Shown: positions 36,109 through 44,547 of the stretch, in pieces
How positions within the stretch are numbered: the stretch's first letter is position 1
How the letters are laid out: each line of letters begins with the position of its first letter
Source of the DNA: Limibacterium fermenti
Lineage (GTDB): Bacteria > Bacteroidota > Bacteroidia > Bacteroidales > Dysgonomonadaceae
NCBI RefSeq assembly: GCF_041902845.1
Contig: NZ_CP159486.1
Location: 2,542,001 to 2,606,000, forward strand
DNA length: 64,000 bases
Direction: 5' to 3'
Notes under the pieces: model-generated
The model's input: the letters and a program-made list of their open reading frames with translations, nothing else
What the model was told of the DNA's origin: nothing
Database searches by the model: none
Translations under genes and position numbers: made by a program

Positions 36109-36846
36109 ATGATTAATAAGATTAATTTTTTGAATATTCTTTTCATTGTCATTTTTATATCTTATATAAGCGCTAGTAATATTAAAGAGAATGGAAATAA
36201 TGTCCACTATGTAAATAAATCAGATGATTTTAGTATTACAGGTGAAGGTAATAATAAAAATTGGGAAAAAGCCGAATGGATTGAACTTACTAAACGTAAA
36301 CAATTTGAAAAAACGCCCTTAAGGACAACCGTAAAAATGTTGTATTCTAAAACAGGACTTTACTTCCTTTTCAATTGTCAGGATAATAAATTAACATCCT
36401 CAATGAATGCGGATTTTATGGAATTATGGAATGAAGATGTAGTGGAAGTTTTCCTTTGGCCAGACGAAAACTATCCGGTATATTTCGAATATGAACTCTC
36501 ACCCCTGAACTACGAATTACCCATTATGGTAGCCAACATAGATGGTGAGCTATTAAGATGGCAGCCCTTTTACTACGAATCCAATAGGCGCACAAGACAT
36601 AAAACAAATATCATAAATGGTAAAAAGGAACCGCATGCATTTATTGAAGGATGGACAGCGGAGTTTTTTATTCCTTATACGCTTTTGATGCCTCTTAATA
36701 ATGTTCCGCCTCGGAAAGGAGAAAAGTGGAGAGCAAATTTCTATCGTATGGATTATGATCACCCAGAATCAATCAGTTGGTTATGGCAGTTGACAAAAGT
36801 AAATTTCCACGATTATAAAAACTTTGGCACGATTATTTTCAACTAA
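36109..36846 (+). CDS. Secreted carbohydrate-binding (CBM9-like) protein
   Basis: A 245-aa exported protein (hydrophobic N-terminus, residues 5-24, no lipobox). The body looks like a family 9-type carbohydrate-binding domain: SITGEGNNKNWEKAEWIEL, VKMLYSKTGLYFLFNCQDN, LWNEDVVEVFLWPDENYPVYFEYELSP, EGWTAEFFIPYTLL and WRANFYRMDYDHPESISWLWQLT. Such stand-alone CBM9-like proteins are common in Bacteroidetes glycan loci. It carries no catalytic motif and probably helps capture the substrate of this locus. Confidence 0.85.
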   Translation: MINKINFLNILFIVIFISYISASNIKENGNNVHYVNKSDDFSITGEGNNKNWEKAEWIELTKRKQFEKTPLRTTVKMLYSKTGLYFLFNCQDNKLTSSMNADFMELWNEDVVEVFLWPDENYPVYFEYELSPLNYELPIMVANIDGELLRWQPFYYESNRRTRHKTNIINGKKEPHAFIEGWTAEFFIPYTLLMPLNNVPPRKGEKWRANFYRMDYDHPESISWLWQLTKVNFHDYKNFGTIIFN

Positions 36847-36883
36847 TTAATCTTGTATTTAAACACATAATAATGATAACTAT

Positions 36884-37354
36884 ATGATAAAAACAATACT
36901 CTTATTTATTGTATCTCTTTTCTTAATCTGTGGATGTAACAGCTATTCAGATAATTTACCCTTTACTTATAAATATAGCATAGAAAGTATGGGCAATTTT
37001 AAAGTAAATTTTGAGCTAAACTCAGATTCAACCTATAAAATATCACAATTTAATTACTTTTTTGATAGGCTAGAGGGACGAAAAAGGGCTTTTCTTAAGG
37101 ACGGAAAATTAACCAAACAGGAATTTATCACATTCCAAACTTTAATATCCGCCAGCAAAATAGAAAGATTGAAAGATACTTATGGTTTCGAAGATGCGGC
37201 ATCAGAAAGAGAAATTATTTTTATGATCGAACTGATTCGAAACGGAAAATCCAAATATGTATCGATAAATAGCCATACCAGCAATAAATTTCCAAAACAT
37301 TTTCCAGACCTTATAAAACATACCAATGAATTTATTAGTGAAAAGATAAACTAA
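36884..37354 (+). CDS. Small lipoprotein of unknown function
   Basis: A 156-aa lipoprotein (LFLICGC, lipobox ICGC). I do not recognise the family. After the signal comes a beta-rich stretch (YKYSIESMGNFKVNFELNSDSTYKI) and a charged helical part (KLTKQEFITFQTLISASKIERLKDTYGFED), then a further strand (IFMIELIRNGKSKYVSINSH). AT-rich codon use matches its neighbours. It is the last + strand gene of this locus, 37 bp after the CBM9-like gene. From 37355 to 37516 nothing is recognised. Confidence 0.8.
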   Translation: MIKTILLFIVSLFLICGCNSYSDNLPFTYKYSIESMGNFKVNFELNSDSTYKISQFNYFFDRLEGRKRAFLKDGKLTKQEFITFQTLISASKIERLKDTYGFEDAASEREIIFMIELIRNGKSKYVSINSHTSNKFPKHFPDLIKHTNEFISEKIN

Positions 37355-37516
37355 AACTACGATTTACTCGCGAACGAGAAAAATATCCGATTAAATGAAA
37401 CTTGAAAATAACATATACAAAAATCAAGCCCTGATGCCAGAGATAATAGAAGACCCACCCGAGCAGAAACCGAAACTCACTCTTGAATTCTAACCCTTAT
37501 CAATTTTCGACATTAT

Positions 37517-37678
37517 TTATTTCATCCGATTATTTTTTTTAAGCATCTCGTTCAGCATCCATTGAATTTGGCCATTAACGCTGCGGAACTCATCGGATGC
37601 CCATTTTTCAATGGCGTCCATCGTCTCCGAGTCGACACGTAATGCAAAATTCTTTGTTGTCTTTTCTTTCTTAGCCAT
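37517..37678 (-). CDS. Arc-like ribbon-helix-helix DNA-binding protein
   Basis: A 53-aa protein, MAKKEKTTKNFALRVDSETM at its start, with the ribbon strand KNFALRVD, then two helices (SETMDAIEKWASDEF and SVNGQIQWMLNEMLKKN), the ribbon-helix-helix layout of Arc-type repressors. A good ribosome site AGGAGA precedes the ATG on the minus strand. It follows the SPFH gene by 99 bp on the same strand. This pair recurs in Bacteroidetes in my recollection. Its target is unknown. Confidence 0.85.
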   Translation of the reverse strand: MAKKEKTTKNFALRVDSETMDAIEKWASDEFRSVNGQIQWMLNEMLKKNNRMK

Positions 37679-37777
37679 TTATATCTCCTAAACAATCATT
37701 CCAACCCTTTATACACTATCCGAACTTCTTTTCTGAAGGAATTTGCATGAAGCTCTTCTTTATATTATAAATACCGA

Positions 37778-38722
37778 CTATTGATAAAGAGTCCCCGTAT
37801 TTAAAACCGGCTGCGCAGATTCATCGGCACAGAGCACGACCAGTAAATTACTTACCATTGCCGCCTTTTTATCGGCATCCAACGCAACAATATCCTCATC
37901 TTCAATCCTATCGAGTGCCATTTTCACCATGGTAACAGCCCCTTCCACAATTTTTTCGCGTGCCGATATAATGGCTTCAGCTTGTTGGCGACGAAGCATC
38001 ACCGCGGCTATTTCGGGTGCATAGGCTAAATAATTGATCCGCGCCTCCAGCACTTCGATACCGGCCATTTCCAACCGGTTATTGAGTTCTGTCAATAAAT
38101 CTTCATTTATTTCTTCCCCTCCCGATCGAAGCGTCACTTCATTATCGGCGACCACATTATTGTCATACGCATAATGACCGGCTACCTGCCTTAATGCGGC
38201 ATCGCTTTGCACGGCCACGAAATCCTCGAATGCATCCATTTTGCTGGCTACAGAAGAAGACTCTGCGGTTCCCTGCTTACCGGGACCCGATGAAGCCATT
38301 GTCTGCGCATCTATTTCGAACATGGCTTTATAGGTATCTTTCAGTCTCCAAACCAACACTAAGCCGATCAATACAGGATTCCCCACCTTATCATTTACTT
38401 TTATGGGTGCTCCATTCAGGTTTCGCGCCCTCATCGACAGCTTTTTCTTGGTCATAAATGGATTTATCCAGAAAAATCCGGTCTCCTTAAACACGCCTTT
38501 ATATTTTCCGAAGAAAATCATAACAATCGCTTCATTCGGCTCTAACTTGACGAACCCGAATAAGCAAATCAACCACAAAACAGATAATAAAATACCGGTT
38601 ATAATACCCGGGGTACTTAAAAAGAAGCTTCCCACCGTTATTCCCAATAACAGAAACAAAACAAAGAGCATCAAAAAACCATTTGCTCTAAAACCTTTGA
38701 AACTAAATTCTTTTGCAGTCAT
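37778..38722 (-). CDS. SPFH/Band 7 domain membrane protein
   Basis: A 314-aa protein with two adjacent membrane segments at the N-terminus (about residues 14-35 and 38-58), then an SPFH domain (about 60-240: KLEPNEAIVMIFFGKYKGVFKETGFFWINPF, KVGNPVLIGLVLVWRLKDTYKAMFEID, LDRIEDEDIVALDADKKAAMV). The helical stretch LRRQQAEAIISAREKIVEGAVTMVKMAL is typical of flotillin/stomatin oligomerisation. These proteins scaffold membrane microdomains. The downstream Arc-like regulator may be cotranscribed. Confidence 0.92.
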   Translation of the reverse strand: MTAKEFSFKGFRANGFLMLFVLFLLLGITVGSFFLSTPGIITGILLSVLWLICLFGFVKLEPNEAIVMIFFGKYKGVFKETGFFWINPFMTKKKLSMRARNLNGAPIKVNDKVGNPVLIGLVLVWRLKDTYKAMFEIDAQTMASSGPGKQGTAESSSVASKMDAFEDFVAVQSDAALRQVAGHYAYDNNVVADNEVTLRSGGEEINEDLLTELNNRLEMAGIEVLEARINYLAYAPEIAAVMLRRQQAEAIISAREKIVEGAVTMVKMALDRIEDEDIVALDADKKAAMVSNLLVVLCADESAQPVLNTGTLYQ

Positions 38723-38902
38723 AACAAAAAATCGTATTAATATTATTTTGATATCACAAATATATAATCTCTTTCCACATTAGCCAAATAAACAAACACG
38801 TTTTAATATCTTTTAATATGATTATGCGACTCCGGGAATTACTTTAGGTTCCTTTTTATTCATTTTCCGCTATTTAAGGTGCCGGATATAAGGCAAAAAT
38901 GC

Positions 38903-38910
38903 TATCTTTG
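38903..38910 (+). promoter_or_regulatory. -7 promoter element of the M3 peptidase gene
   Basis: TATCTTTG fits TAnnTTTG, 75 bp before the start codon. The -33 region is not recognisable. Confidence 0.6.
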
Positions 38911-38984
38911 TCAATTATTTAAGTGATGGAAGAATAGTTTAATTCCATATAGAGCAATTATTTAATTCATTATTTATATTTTAG

Positions 38985-41111
38985 ATGAAAAGAACAATAT
39001 TAATCGCATTAGCAGCTATGACATTATTTGCATGCAATAATCCGACAAAGAAAGGGACTTCACCGACCAGTGAACCCGGAACAATTTTCTACACCGACTA
39101 TGATACTCCTTATGCTACGCCTCCTTTTGAGAAAATTACGGAAAACGATTACCGTCCGGCATTTGCATTCGGCATAGAACAACAATCGAAAGAAATAGAC
39201 TCCATCGCCAATAATTCGGATGCTCCGACATTCGAAAATACGATTGTCGCTCTCGACAACAGCGGAAGCATTCTCGACCGGGTATCGGCCGTTTTTTTCG
39301 CATTAGAAGGAGCCGAGAGAACGGATACCATCGAACAGATCGCTTTGGAAATTTCGCCTGAACTGACGGAACATAACGATAATATTTATCTAAACCAATC
39401 TCTTTTCAATCGTATCCAAACGTTACACAATCAGGCTGACAGTCTCGGATTAACAACCGAACAGCATCAATTGCTCGACAAGTATTACAAGCGTTTTGTG
39501 CGTTCGGGTATCGCCCTTGATGAAACGGCAAAAGCGCGACTTCGCGAAATCAATAAAGAGCTATCTTCTTTAACATTGAAATTCGGAAACAACGTAGTAA
39601 AAGAAACAAATAATTACCAATTGGTTATCGACAATGAAAAAGACCTCTCCGGATTGCCGCAAGCCGTCATCGCGACCGCCGCAGAAACAGCCAAAGACAA
39701 AGGACTGGAGGGTAAATGGGTTTTCACGCTGCAAAAAACCAGTTGGTTACCCTTCTTACAATATGCCGATAACCGGAACCTTCGCGAACAGTTATATAGA
39801 GCAATGTATACTCGCGGCGACAACGACAATGAATTTGATAATAAGCAAATCATCAATAAAATTATCAATCTCCGTATCGAAAAAGCTCACTTAATGGGTT
39901 ATGACTCTTTTGCTGATTTCTCTTTGGAAGAAACAATGGCTAAAACACCTAAAGCCGTTTATGATTTACTGAATACTATTTGGAAGCATGCTTTGCCTCA
40001 AGCTAAAAAAGAAGCGGCTGAATTACAAACCCTGATTGACAAAGAAGGCGGCAATTTCAAACTGCAATCGTGGGACTGGTGGTATTATACCGAAAAGTTA
40101 CGCAACGAAAAATATGCGCTGAATGAAGCGGAAATAAAGCCTTATTTCAAGATGGAGAATGTTCGCGAAGGAGTGTTTACCGTAGCCAACAAGCTCTATG
40201 GATTAAATTTTAAAAAGCTGGATAACATCAATGTATATCACCCCGAAGTAGAGACTTATGAAGTAACCGACGCCGACGGCTCACATCTGGCGGTTTTTTA
40301 CACCGATTATTTTCCTCGCGCGAGTAAAAGTGTAGGCGCATGGATGGGTAGCATCCGTGACCAATCGAACGTTAATGGAGAGAATATCCGTCCGCTGGTG
40401 TACAATGTAGGCAATTTCACACGGCCGACCAACGATACGCCTTCGCTGCTTACGCTCGATGAAGTGGAAACGATGTTTCATGAGTTCGGTCATGCTCTTC
40501 ATGGAATGTTATCCGATGTTCATTATAAAGGATTATCCGGAACCAGCGTTTATCGCGATTTCGTAGAACTGCCTTCGCAAGTTCTGGAACATTGGGCTTT
40601 CCATCCGGAGGTACTTAAACTCTATGCGAAACATTATGAAACCGGTGAAATCATTCCGGACTCGCTCATTGAAAAAATGAATGCCGCAGCCAATTTCAAC
40701 CAAGGCTTCACGACGACCGAATTGGTGGCTGCCGCCTTGCTCGATATGGATTGGCATACGCAAAAAGAACTGAAAAAGTATGACGTCCGTAAGTTCGAGA
40801 AAGAAGCGATGCAAACAATCGGTTTGATTGACGAAATCATTCCCCGTTACCGGAGTACTTACTTCAATCATATTTTCAGCGGAGGCTACTCGGCGGGCTA
40901 TTATAGCTATCTATGGTCGGAAGTATTGGATGCCGACGCATTCCAACCTTTTCTGGAAAAAGGCATATTCGATGCGGAAACCGCCGCTTCTTTCCGGGCG
41001 AACATTTTGTCGAAAGGTGGAAGCGACGATCCCATGAAACTTTATATTCAATATAGAGGTTCCGAGCCCAATGCCGTTTATTTATTAAAGAACAGAGGCT
41101 TTGTAAAATAA
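38985..41111 (+). CDS. dcp: M3-family peptidyl-dipeptidase (Dcp-like) lipoprotein
   Basis: A 708-aa zinc metallopeptidase that removes dipeptides from the C-terminus of peptides. The zinc motif HEFGH is at residues 499-503 (TMFHEFGHALHGML) and the downstream YKGLSGTSVYRDFVELPSQVLEHW contains the third ligand and is diagnostic of M3/Dcp. The N-terminus is a lipoprotein signal (LAAMTLFAC), so it acts in the periplasm or on the surface, unlike the cytoplasmic E. coli enzyme. Length is as expected. It has its own promoter and terminator. Confidence 0.95.
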   Translation: MKRTILIALAAMTLFACNNPTKKGTSPTSEPGTIFYTDYDTPYATPPFEKITENDYRPAFAFGIEQQSKEIDSIANNSDAPTFENTIVALDNSGSILDRVSAVFFALEGAERTDTIEQIALEISPELTEHNDNIYLNQSLFNRIQTLHNQADSLGLTTEQHQLLDKYYKRFVRSGIALDETAKARLREINKELSSLTLKFGNNVVKETNNYQLVIDNEKDLSGLPQAVIATAAETAKDKGLEGKWVFTLQKTSWLPFLQYADNRNLREQLYRAMYTRGDNDNEFDNKQIINKIINLRIEKAHLMGYDSFADFSLEETMAKTPKAVYDLLNTIWKHALPQAKKEAAELQTLIDKEGGNFKLQSWDWWYYTEKLRNEKYALNEAEIKPYFKMENVREGVFTVANKLYGLNFKKLDNINVYHPEVETYEVTDADGSHLAVFYTDYFPRASKSVGAWMGSIRDQSNVNGENIRPLVYNVGNFTRPTNDTPSLLTLDEVETMFHEFGHALHGMLSDVHYKGLSGTSVYRDFVELPSQVLEHWAFHPEVLKLYAKHYETGEIIPDSLIEKMNAAANFNQGFTTTELVAAALLDMDWHTQKELKKYDVRKFEKEAMQTIGLIDEIIPRYRSTYFNHIFSGGYSAGYYSYLWSEVLDADAFQPFLEKGIFDAETAASFRANILSKGGSDDPMKLYIQYRGSEPNAVYLLKNRGFVK

Positions 41112-41126
41112 TTCATTTGCGAAAGG

Positions 41127-41165
41127 GCAGAATCATCCGATTAAAAAATAATCGGATGATTTTGC
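41127..41165. terminator. Bidirectional-looking terminator after the M3 peptidase gene
   Basis: GCAGAATCATCCGAT (41127-41141) pairs with ATCGGATGATTTTGC (41151-41165), with one wobble, loop TTAAAAAATA-rich; TCTTAAAAA follows. It is 16 bp after the stop. Confidence 0.8.
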
Positions 41166-41187
41166 TCTTAAAAAGATAAAAAAGGTG

Positions 41188-41195
41188 TATATTTG
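41188..41195 (+). promoter_or_regulatory. -7 promoter element of secDF
   Basis: TATATTTG fits TAnnTTTG; a TTTG at 41161-41164 lies 23 bp upstream, a little long. The start codon is 116 bp downstream, leaving a leader of about 105 nt. Confidence 0.6.
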
Positions 41196-41310
41196 CAACC
41201 TCAAAATAAAGGGCATGGATAATGCCTTTATTTTTGGGAAGATATCTTTTAAGATCCTAATCAAGAAACAATTTGTAAATAATCTATAAAAAAGTAAACG
41301 TAATATTGAA

Positions 41311-44256
41311 ATGCAAAACAAAGGATTTATTCAAGTTTTCAGCATTATCCTCACGCTTATTTGTTTGTTCTATCTGTCCTTTACTTTTGTAGGTTGGCAG
41401 TATAACAAGAAAGCCAATGAGTATGCAAACGGGAACTTAGCCCTAAAGAATCAATACCTTGATTCGTTGTCTACCGAAAAAGTATATTTAGGATATACGC
41501 TAAAACAAATTCGAGAAAAAGAAATCGGATTAGGTCTTGACCTTAAGGGAGGTATGACGGTGACGCTCGAAATCGATGCGTCACAAGTTGTCCGGTCGTT
41601 AGCCAATACCGACGATCCCGTATTTAATCAGGCTTTGAGTGAAACAGTCGCCCAAAACCGAAAAGGTAGTTCTTCGGACTTCATCACCCTTTTCCTTCAA
41701 AATTACGAACGTCTGAATCCGAACGGAAAATTAGCCAATATTTTCAGCATCACGATGAGCGACCGGGTTAGCCCTTCGGCTAGTAACGCCGATGTAGCAT
41801 CGGTACTTCGTAAAGAAGTAGCGAGTGTCGCCGACAACTCTTTTAATGTATTGACTACGCGTATCGACCGTTTCGGTGTGGTATCCCCAAATATCCAACG
41901 ATTAGACCGCGCGGAGAGAATCCTTATCGAACTTCCCGGTATAACAGAACCCGATCGTGTGCGGAACCTGTTGCAAGGAAGTGCAAATTTGGAATTCTGG
42001 AAGACGTATAACTTAAATGAGCTGAGTACTTATTTTAGTGAAGTTAATTCCCGCTCGAGCGAGTATGCTGTGGCAAATTCACCGTTGGCTAAAGACTCGA
42101 CCGCCAATGATTCGACAGCGATAGAAACCGGAGCTGCTATCGTCGATTCGGCAGGTGTCGCACTAGCCGAAACAGCGGAACAAGACAGTGACAAGGTCGT
42201 TATCACGAAGAGTTTCGCTCAATACTTCAACCAACCCTATTTTGCAATGGGACAGGCAACAGGACCTATCGTAGGGACTGTTGCAAAGAATGATACATCG
42301 GCAGTTAATTATCTTCTACAACGGTATAAAGATATTTTCCCGGCGGATGTCCGCTTTAAATGGGGTTTCAAACCAATCGATCAACGTGAAACCTATTTTG
42401 AGTTGTTCGCTTTACAGGGAGACGGAACCAAACGCGGGCCGGCTCTTGAAGGCGACGTAATTACAAACGCCCGGGCCGACCAAGGACAACAAGGTTCTGC
42501 ATGGGAAGTCAGTATGACCATGAATTCTTCCGGTGCAAGCCGTTGGGCGACCATTACCGGAGCCGAAGTGGGAAATTCTATCGCGATTATACTCGATGGA
42601 TATGTATATTCTGCTCCCCGTGTAAATGACAAGATTGAGGGCGGACGCTCATCGATTACCGGCAACTTCTCGCCCCAAGAGGCTCAGGACTTAGAGAACG
42701 TGCTAAAATCCGGTAAAATGCAGGCTGGCGTACGTATTGTGCAGGAGGATATCGTCGGTCCATCGTTAGGACAGGAATCGATTCAAGAAGGGATGATTTC
42801 ATTTATCATCGCACTCATCGTCTTATTTATTTTTACATGTCTTCTCTACGGATTCACTCCGGGTATGGTTATCAACGGAGCGTTACTATTGAACTTCTTC
42901 TTTACATTGGGAGCATTAGCCGCCTTTCAGGCCGTTTTGACACTCCCCGGCATCGCGGGTATGATTCTATCTCTGGCCATGGCTGTCGATGCGAATGTTC
43001 TTATCAACGAACGTATAAAAGAAGAGCTAGCCGGAGGCAAGACATTACGTCGAGCATTGGAAGACGGATATAAGAATGCCTTCTCAGCTATCTTCGACTC
43101 GAACCTGACATCCATCATCGTCGGTATCATATTAATGCTCTTCGGAACAGGTGCCATCAAAGGATTCGCAATAACGCTGATTATAGGTATTGCCGTATCC
43201 TTCCTGACGGCTGTATATTTGACCCGTATTCTTTACGAATATCAATTGGATAAAGGAAGATGGCAGAAACTCGATTTCATGACGCCTTTCTCCAAAACAT
43301 TCTCTAAAGAATACAGTTTCGATTTCCTCAAAGGGAGCAAGAAGGTATTAGCCGGAATCGCGCTTTTCATTTTAATCTGTATCGTTTCGCTATTCACCTT
43401 GAAGCTGAATTCAGGAATCGATTTCACCGGCGGACGCAACTACATTGTGCGCTTCGATCAACCTGTAAGCACGGCGGATGTTCAGGATGCCCTTACCCCC
43501 TATTTCGGGGAATCGGTTCGCGTTATTACCATCGGGTCCAGTGATCGGGTACGTATTTCGACCAATCATCTGATTGAATCGGAAAACGAAAATATCGAAC
43601 AAGAACTGGTTGATCTGTTAGGCCAAGGATTAAAAGAATTTATTACTCCCGGAAAGACGATAGACGACCATATACAAAGTTCTCAAAAAGTAGGGCCAAG
43701 TGTGGCCGAAGACATGCTGAAGAATGCGGTCTTGGCATTGGCTATAGCTTTGTTCTGCATGGGACTTTACATCTTACTGCGATTTAGGAATTGGACGTTC
43801 TCGGTAGGAACAACAGCCGCCCTTGCCGTAGATGCTTTCTCGGTTATCGGATTGTACTCTCTGCTTTGGAAAATCATGCCGTTCTCAATGGAAATGGATC
43901 AAACATTCGTTGCGGCTATCCTTACGGTTGTCGGATATTCGCTGAATGATAAAGTGGTTGTATTCGACCGTGTCCGGGAATATATGACGCTATATCCGAA
44001 ACGCGACTTGAGATCGTTGTTTAACGATTCGTTAAATGCGGTATTGGCCCGTACAATCAGTACCGGTTTAAGTACGATATTGGTTATTATCTGCATTCTT
44101 TTCTTAGGAGGTGACTCCATCAGAAGTTTTGTGTTCGCCATGTTGATAGGTGTCGTTGTCGGTACAGTAACGAGTTTGTTTGTTGCAGCACCGGTAGCAT
44201 TCAAAATGATGACTAACCAACAAAAGAAAAAAGAACAACAGGGACTAAAGAAATAA
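41311..44256 (+). CDS. secDF: Fused protein translocase subunit SecDF
   Basis: A 981-aa membrane protein that helps Sec-dependent export by using the proton gradient. It is SecD and SecF in one chain, as usual in Bacteroidetes. SecD part: membrane segment 1, the periplasmic P1 domain starting LGLDLKGGMTVTLEI (DLKGG is diagnostic), then a six-helix block with AMAVDANVLINERIKEEL. SecF part from about residue 690: SGIDFTGGRNYIVRFDQ (DFTGG motif) and VVGYSLNDKVVVFDRVREY. A Ser/Thr/Ala-rich insert with acidic residues (about 268-300) lies in the SecD periplasmic region. Confidence 0.97.
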   Translation: MQNKGFIQVFSIILTLICLFYLSFTFVGWQYNKKANEYANGNLALKNQYLDSLSTEKVYLGYTLKQIREKEIGLGLDLKGGMTVTLEIDASQVVRSLANTDDPVFNQALSETVAQNRKGSSSDFITLFLQNYERLNPNGKLANIFSITMSDRVSPSASNADVASVLRKEVASVADNSFNVLTTRIDRFGVVSPNIQRLDRAERILIELPGITEPDRVRNLLQGSANLEFWKTYNLNELSTYFSEVNSRSSEYAVANSPLAKDSTANDSTAIETGAAIVDSAGVALAETAEQDSDKVVITKSFAQYFNQPYFAMGQATGPIVGTVAKNDTSAVNYLLQRYKDIFPADVRFKWGFKPIDQRETYFELFALQGDGTKRGPALEGDVITNARADQGQQGSAWEVSMTMNSSGASRWATITGAEVGNSIAIILDGYVYSAPRVNDKIEGGRSSITGNFSPQEAQDLENVLKSGKMQAGVRIVQEDIVGPSLGQESIQEGMISFIIALIVLFIFTCLLYGFTPGMVINGALLLNFFFTLGALAAFQAVLTLPGIAGMILSLAMAVDANVLINERIKEELAGGKTLRRALEDGYKNAFSAIFDSNLTSIIVGIILMLFGTGAIKGFAITLIIGIAVSFLTAVYLTRILYEYQLDKGRWQKLDFMTPFSKTFSKEYSFDFLKGSKKVLAGIALFILICIVSLFTLKLNSGIDFTGGRNYIVRFDQPVSTADVQDALTPYFGESVRVITIGSSDRVRISTNHLIESENENIEQELVDLLGQGLKEFITPGKTIDDHIQSSQKVGPSVAEDMLKNAVLALAIALFCMGLYILLRFRNWTFSVGTTAALAVDAFSVIGLYSLLWKIMPFSMEMDQTFVAAILTVVGYSLNDKVVVFDRVREYMTLYPKRDLRSLFNDSLNAVLARTISTGLSTILVIICILFLGGDSIRSFVFAMLIGVVVGTVTSLFVAAPVAFKMMTNQQKKKEQQGLKK

Positions 44257-44273
44257 TTCTTTTCTATTAAAAA

Positions 44274-44304
44274 AACGGGTTGCGAGTTTCGTAACCCGTT
44301 TTTT
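44274..44304 (+). terminator. Rho-independent terminator of secDF
   Basis: AACGGGTTGCGA pairs with TCGTAACCCGTT (one wobble) around a 3-nt loop, followed by TTTTA. It is 18 bp after the stop codon. Confidence 0.93.
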
Positions 44305-44413
44305 ATGCTTAAAGGTAGATATTGGTCGTAATATTATCGCATATCTGAAAAGGAAAAGCTTTTACGGATAGAAAATTTTCAGGAAAAGAGAGCTTTATAT
44401 CGTATATTTTTTA

Positions 44414-44421
44414 TACTTTTG
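44414..44421 (+). promoter_or_regulatory. -7 promoter element of the tRNA-Thr gene
   Basis: TACTTTTG fits TAnnTTTG and lies 14 bp before the mature tRNA. No TTTG at 19 bp was found upstream. Confidence 0.65.
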
Positions 44422-44435
44422 CAACCTGAAATCAC

Positions 44436-44508
44436 GCCACAATAGCTCAGTTGGTAGAGTAACGCATTCGTAACGCGTCGGTCGCGAGTTCAAGTCTCGC
44501 TTGTGGCT
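44436..44508 (+). tRNA. tRNA-Thr (anticodon CGT)
   Basis: Seventy-three nt fold as a cloverleaf: acceptor GCCACAA/TTGTGGC, D-arm GCTC/GAGT (G-T end pair), anticodon arm ACGCA/CGCGT around loop TTCGTAA with one A/C mismatch at the loop-closing pair, T-arm GCGAG/CTCGC with TTCAAGT. Discriminator T; CCA is not encoded. Reads the ACG codon. Confidence 0.95.
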
Positions 44509-44547
44509 CATCAATCGAGTAGGTAGGAGGATTACTCCCCCGCCCTC

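Noticed and set aside
37355..37516. Possible gene in the gap before the Arc-like gene
   Set aside because: Only short frames without start signals; no clear terminator or promoter either.
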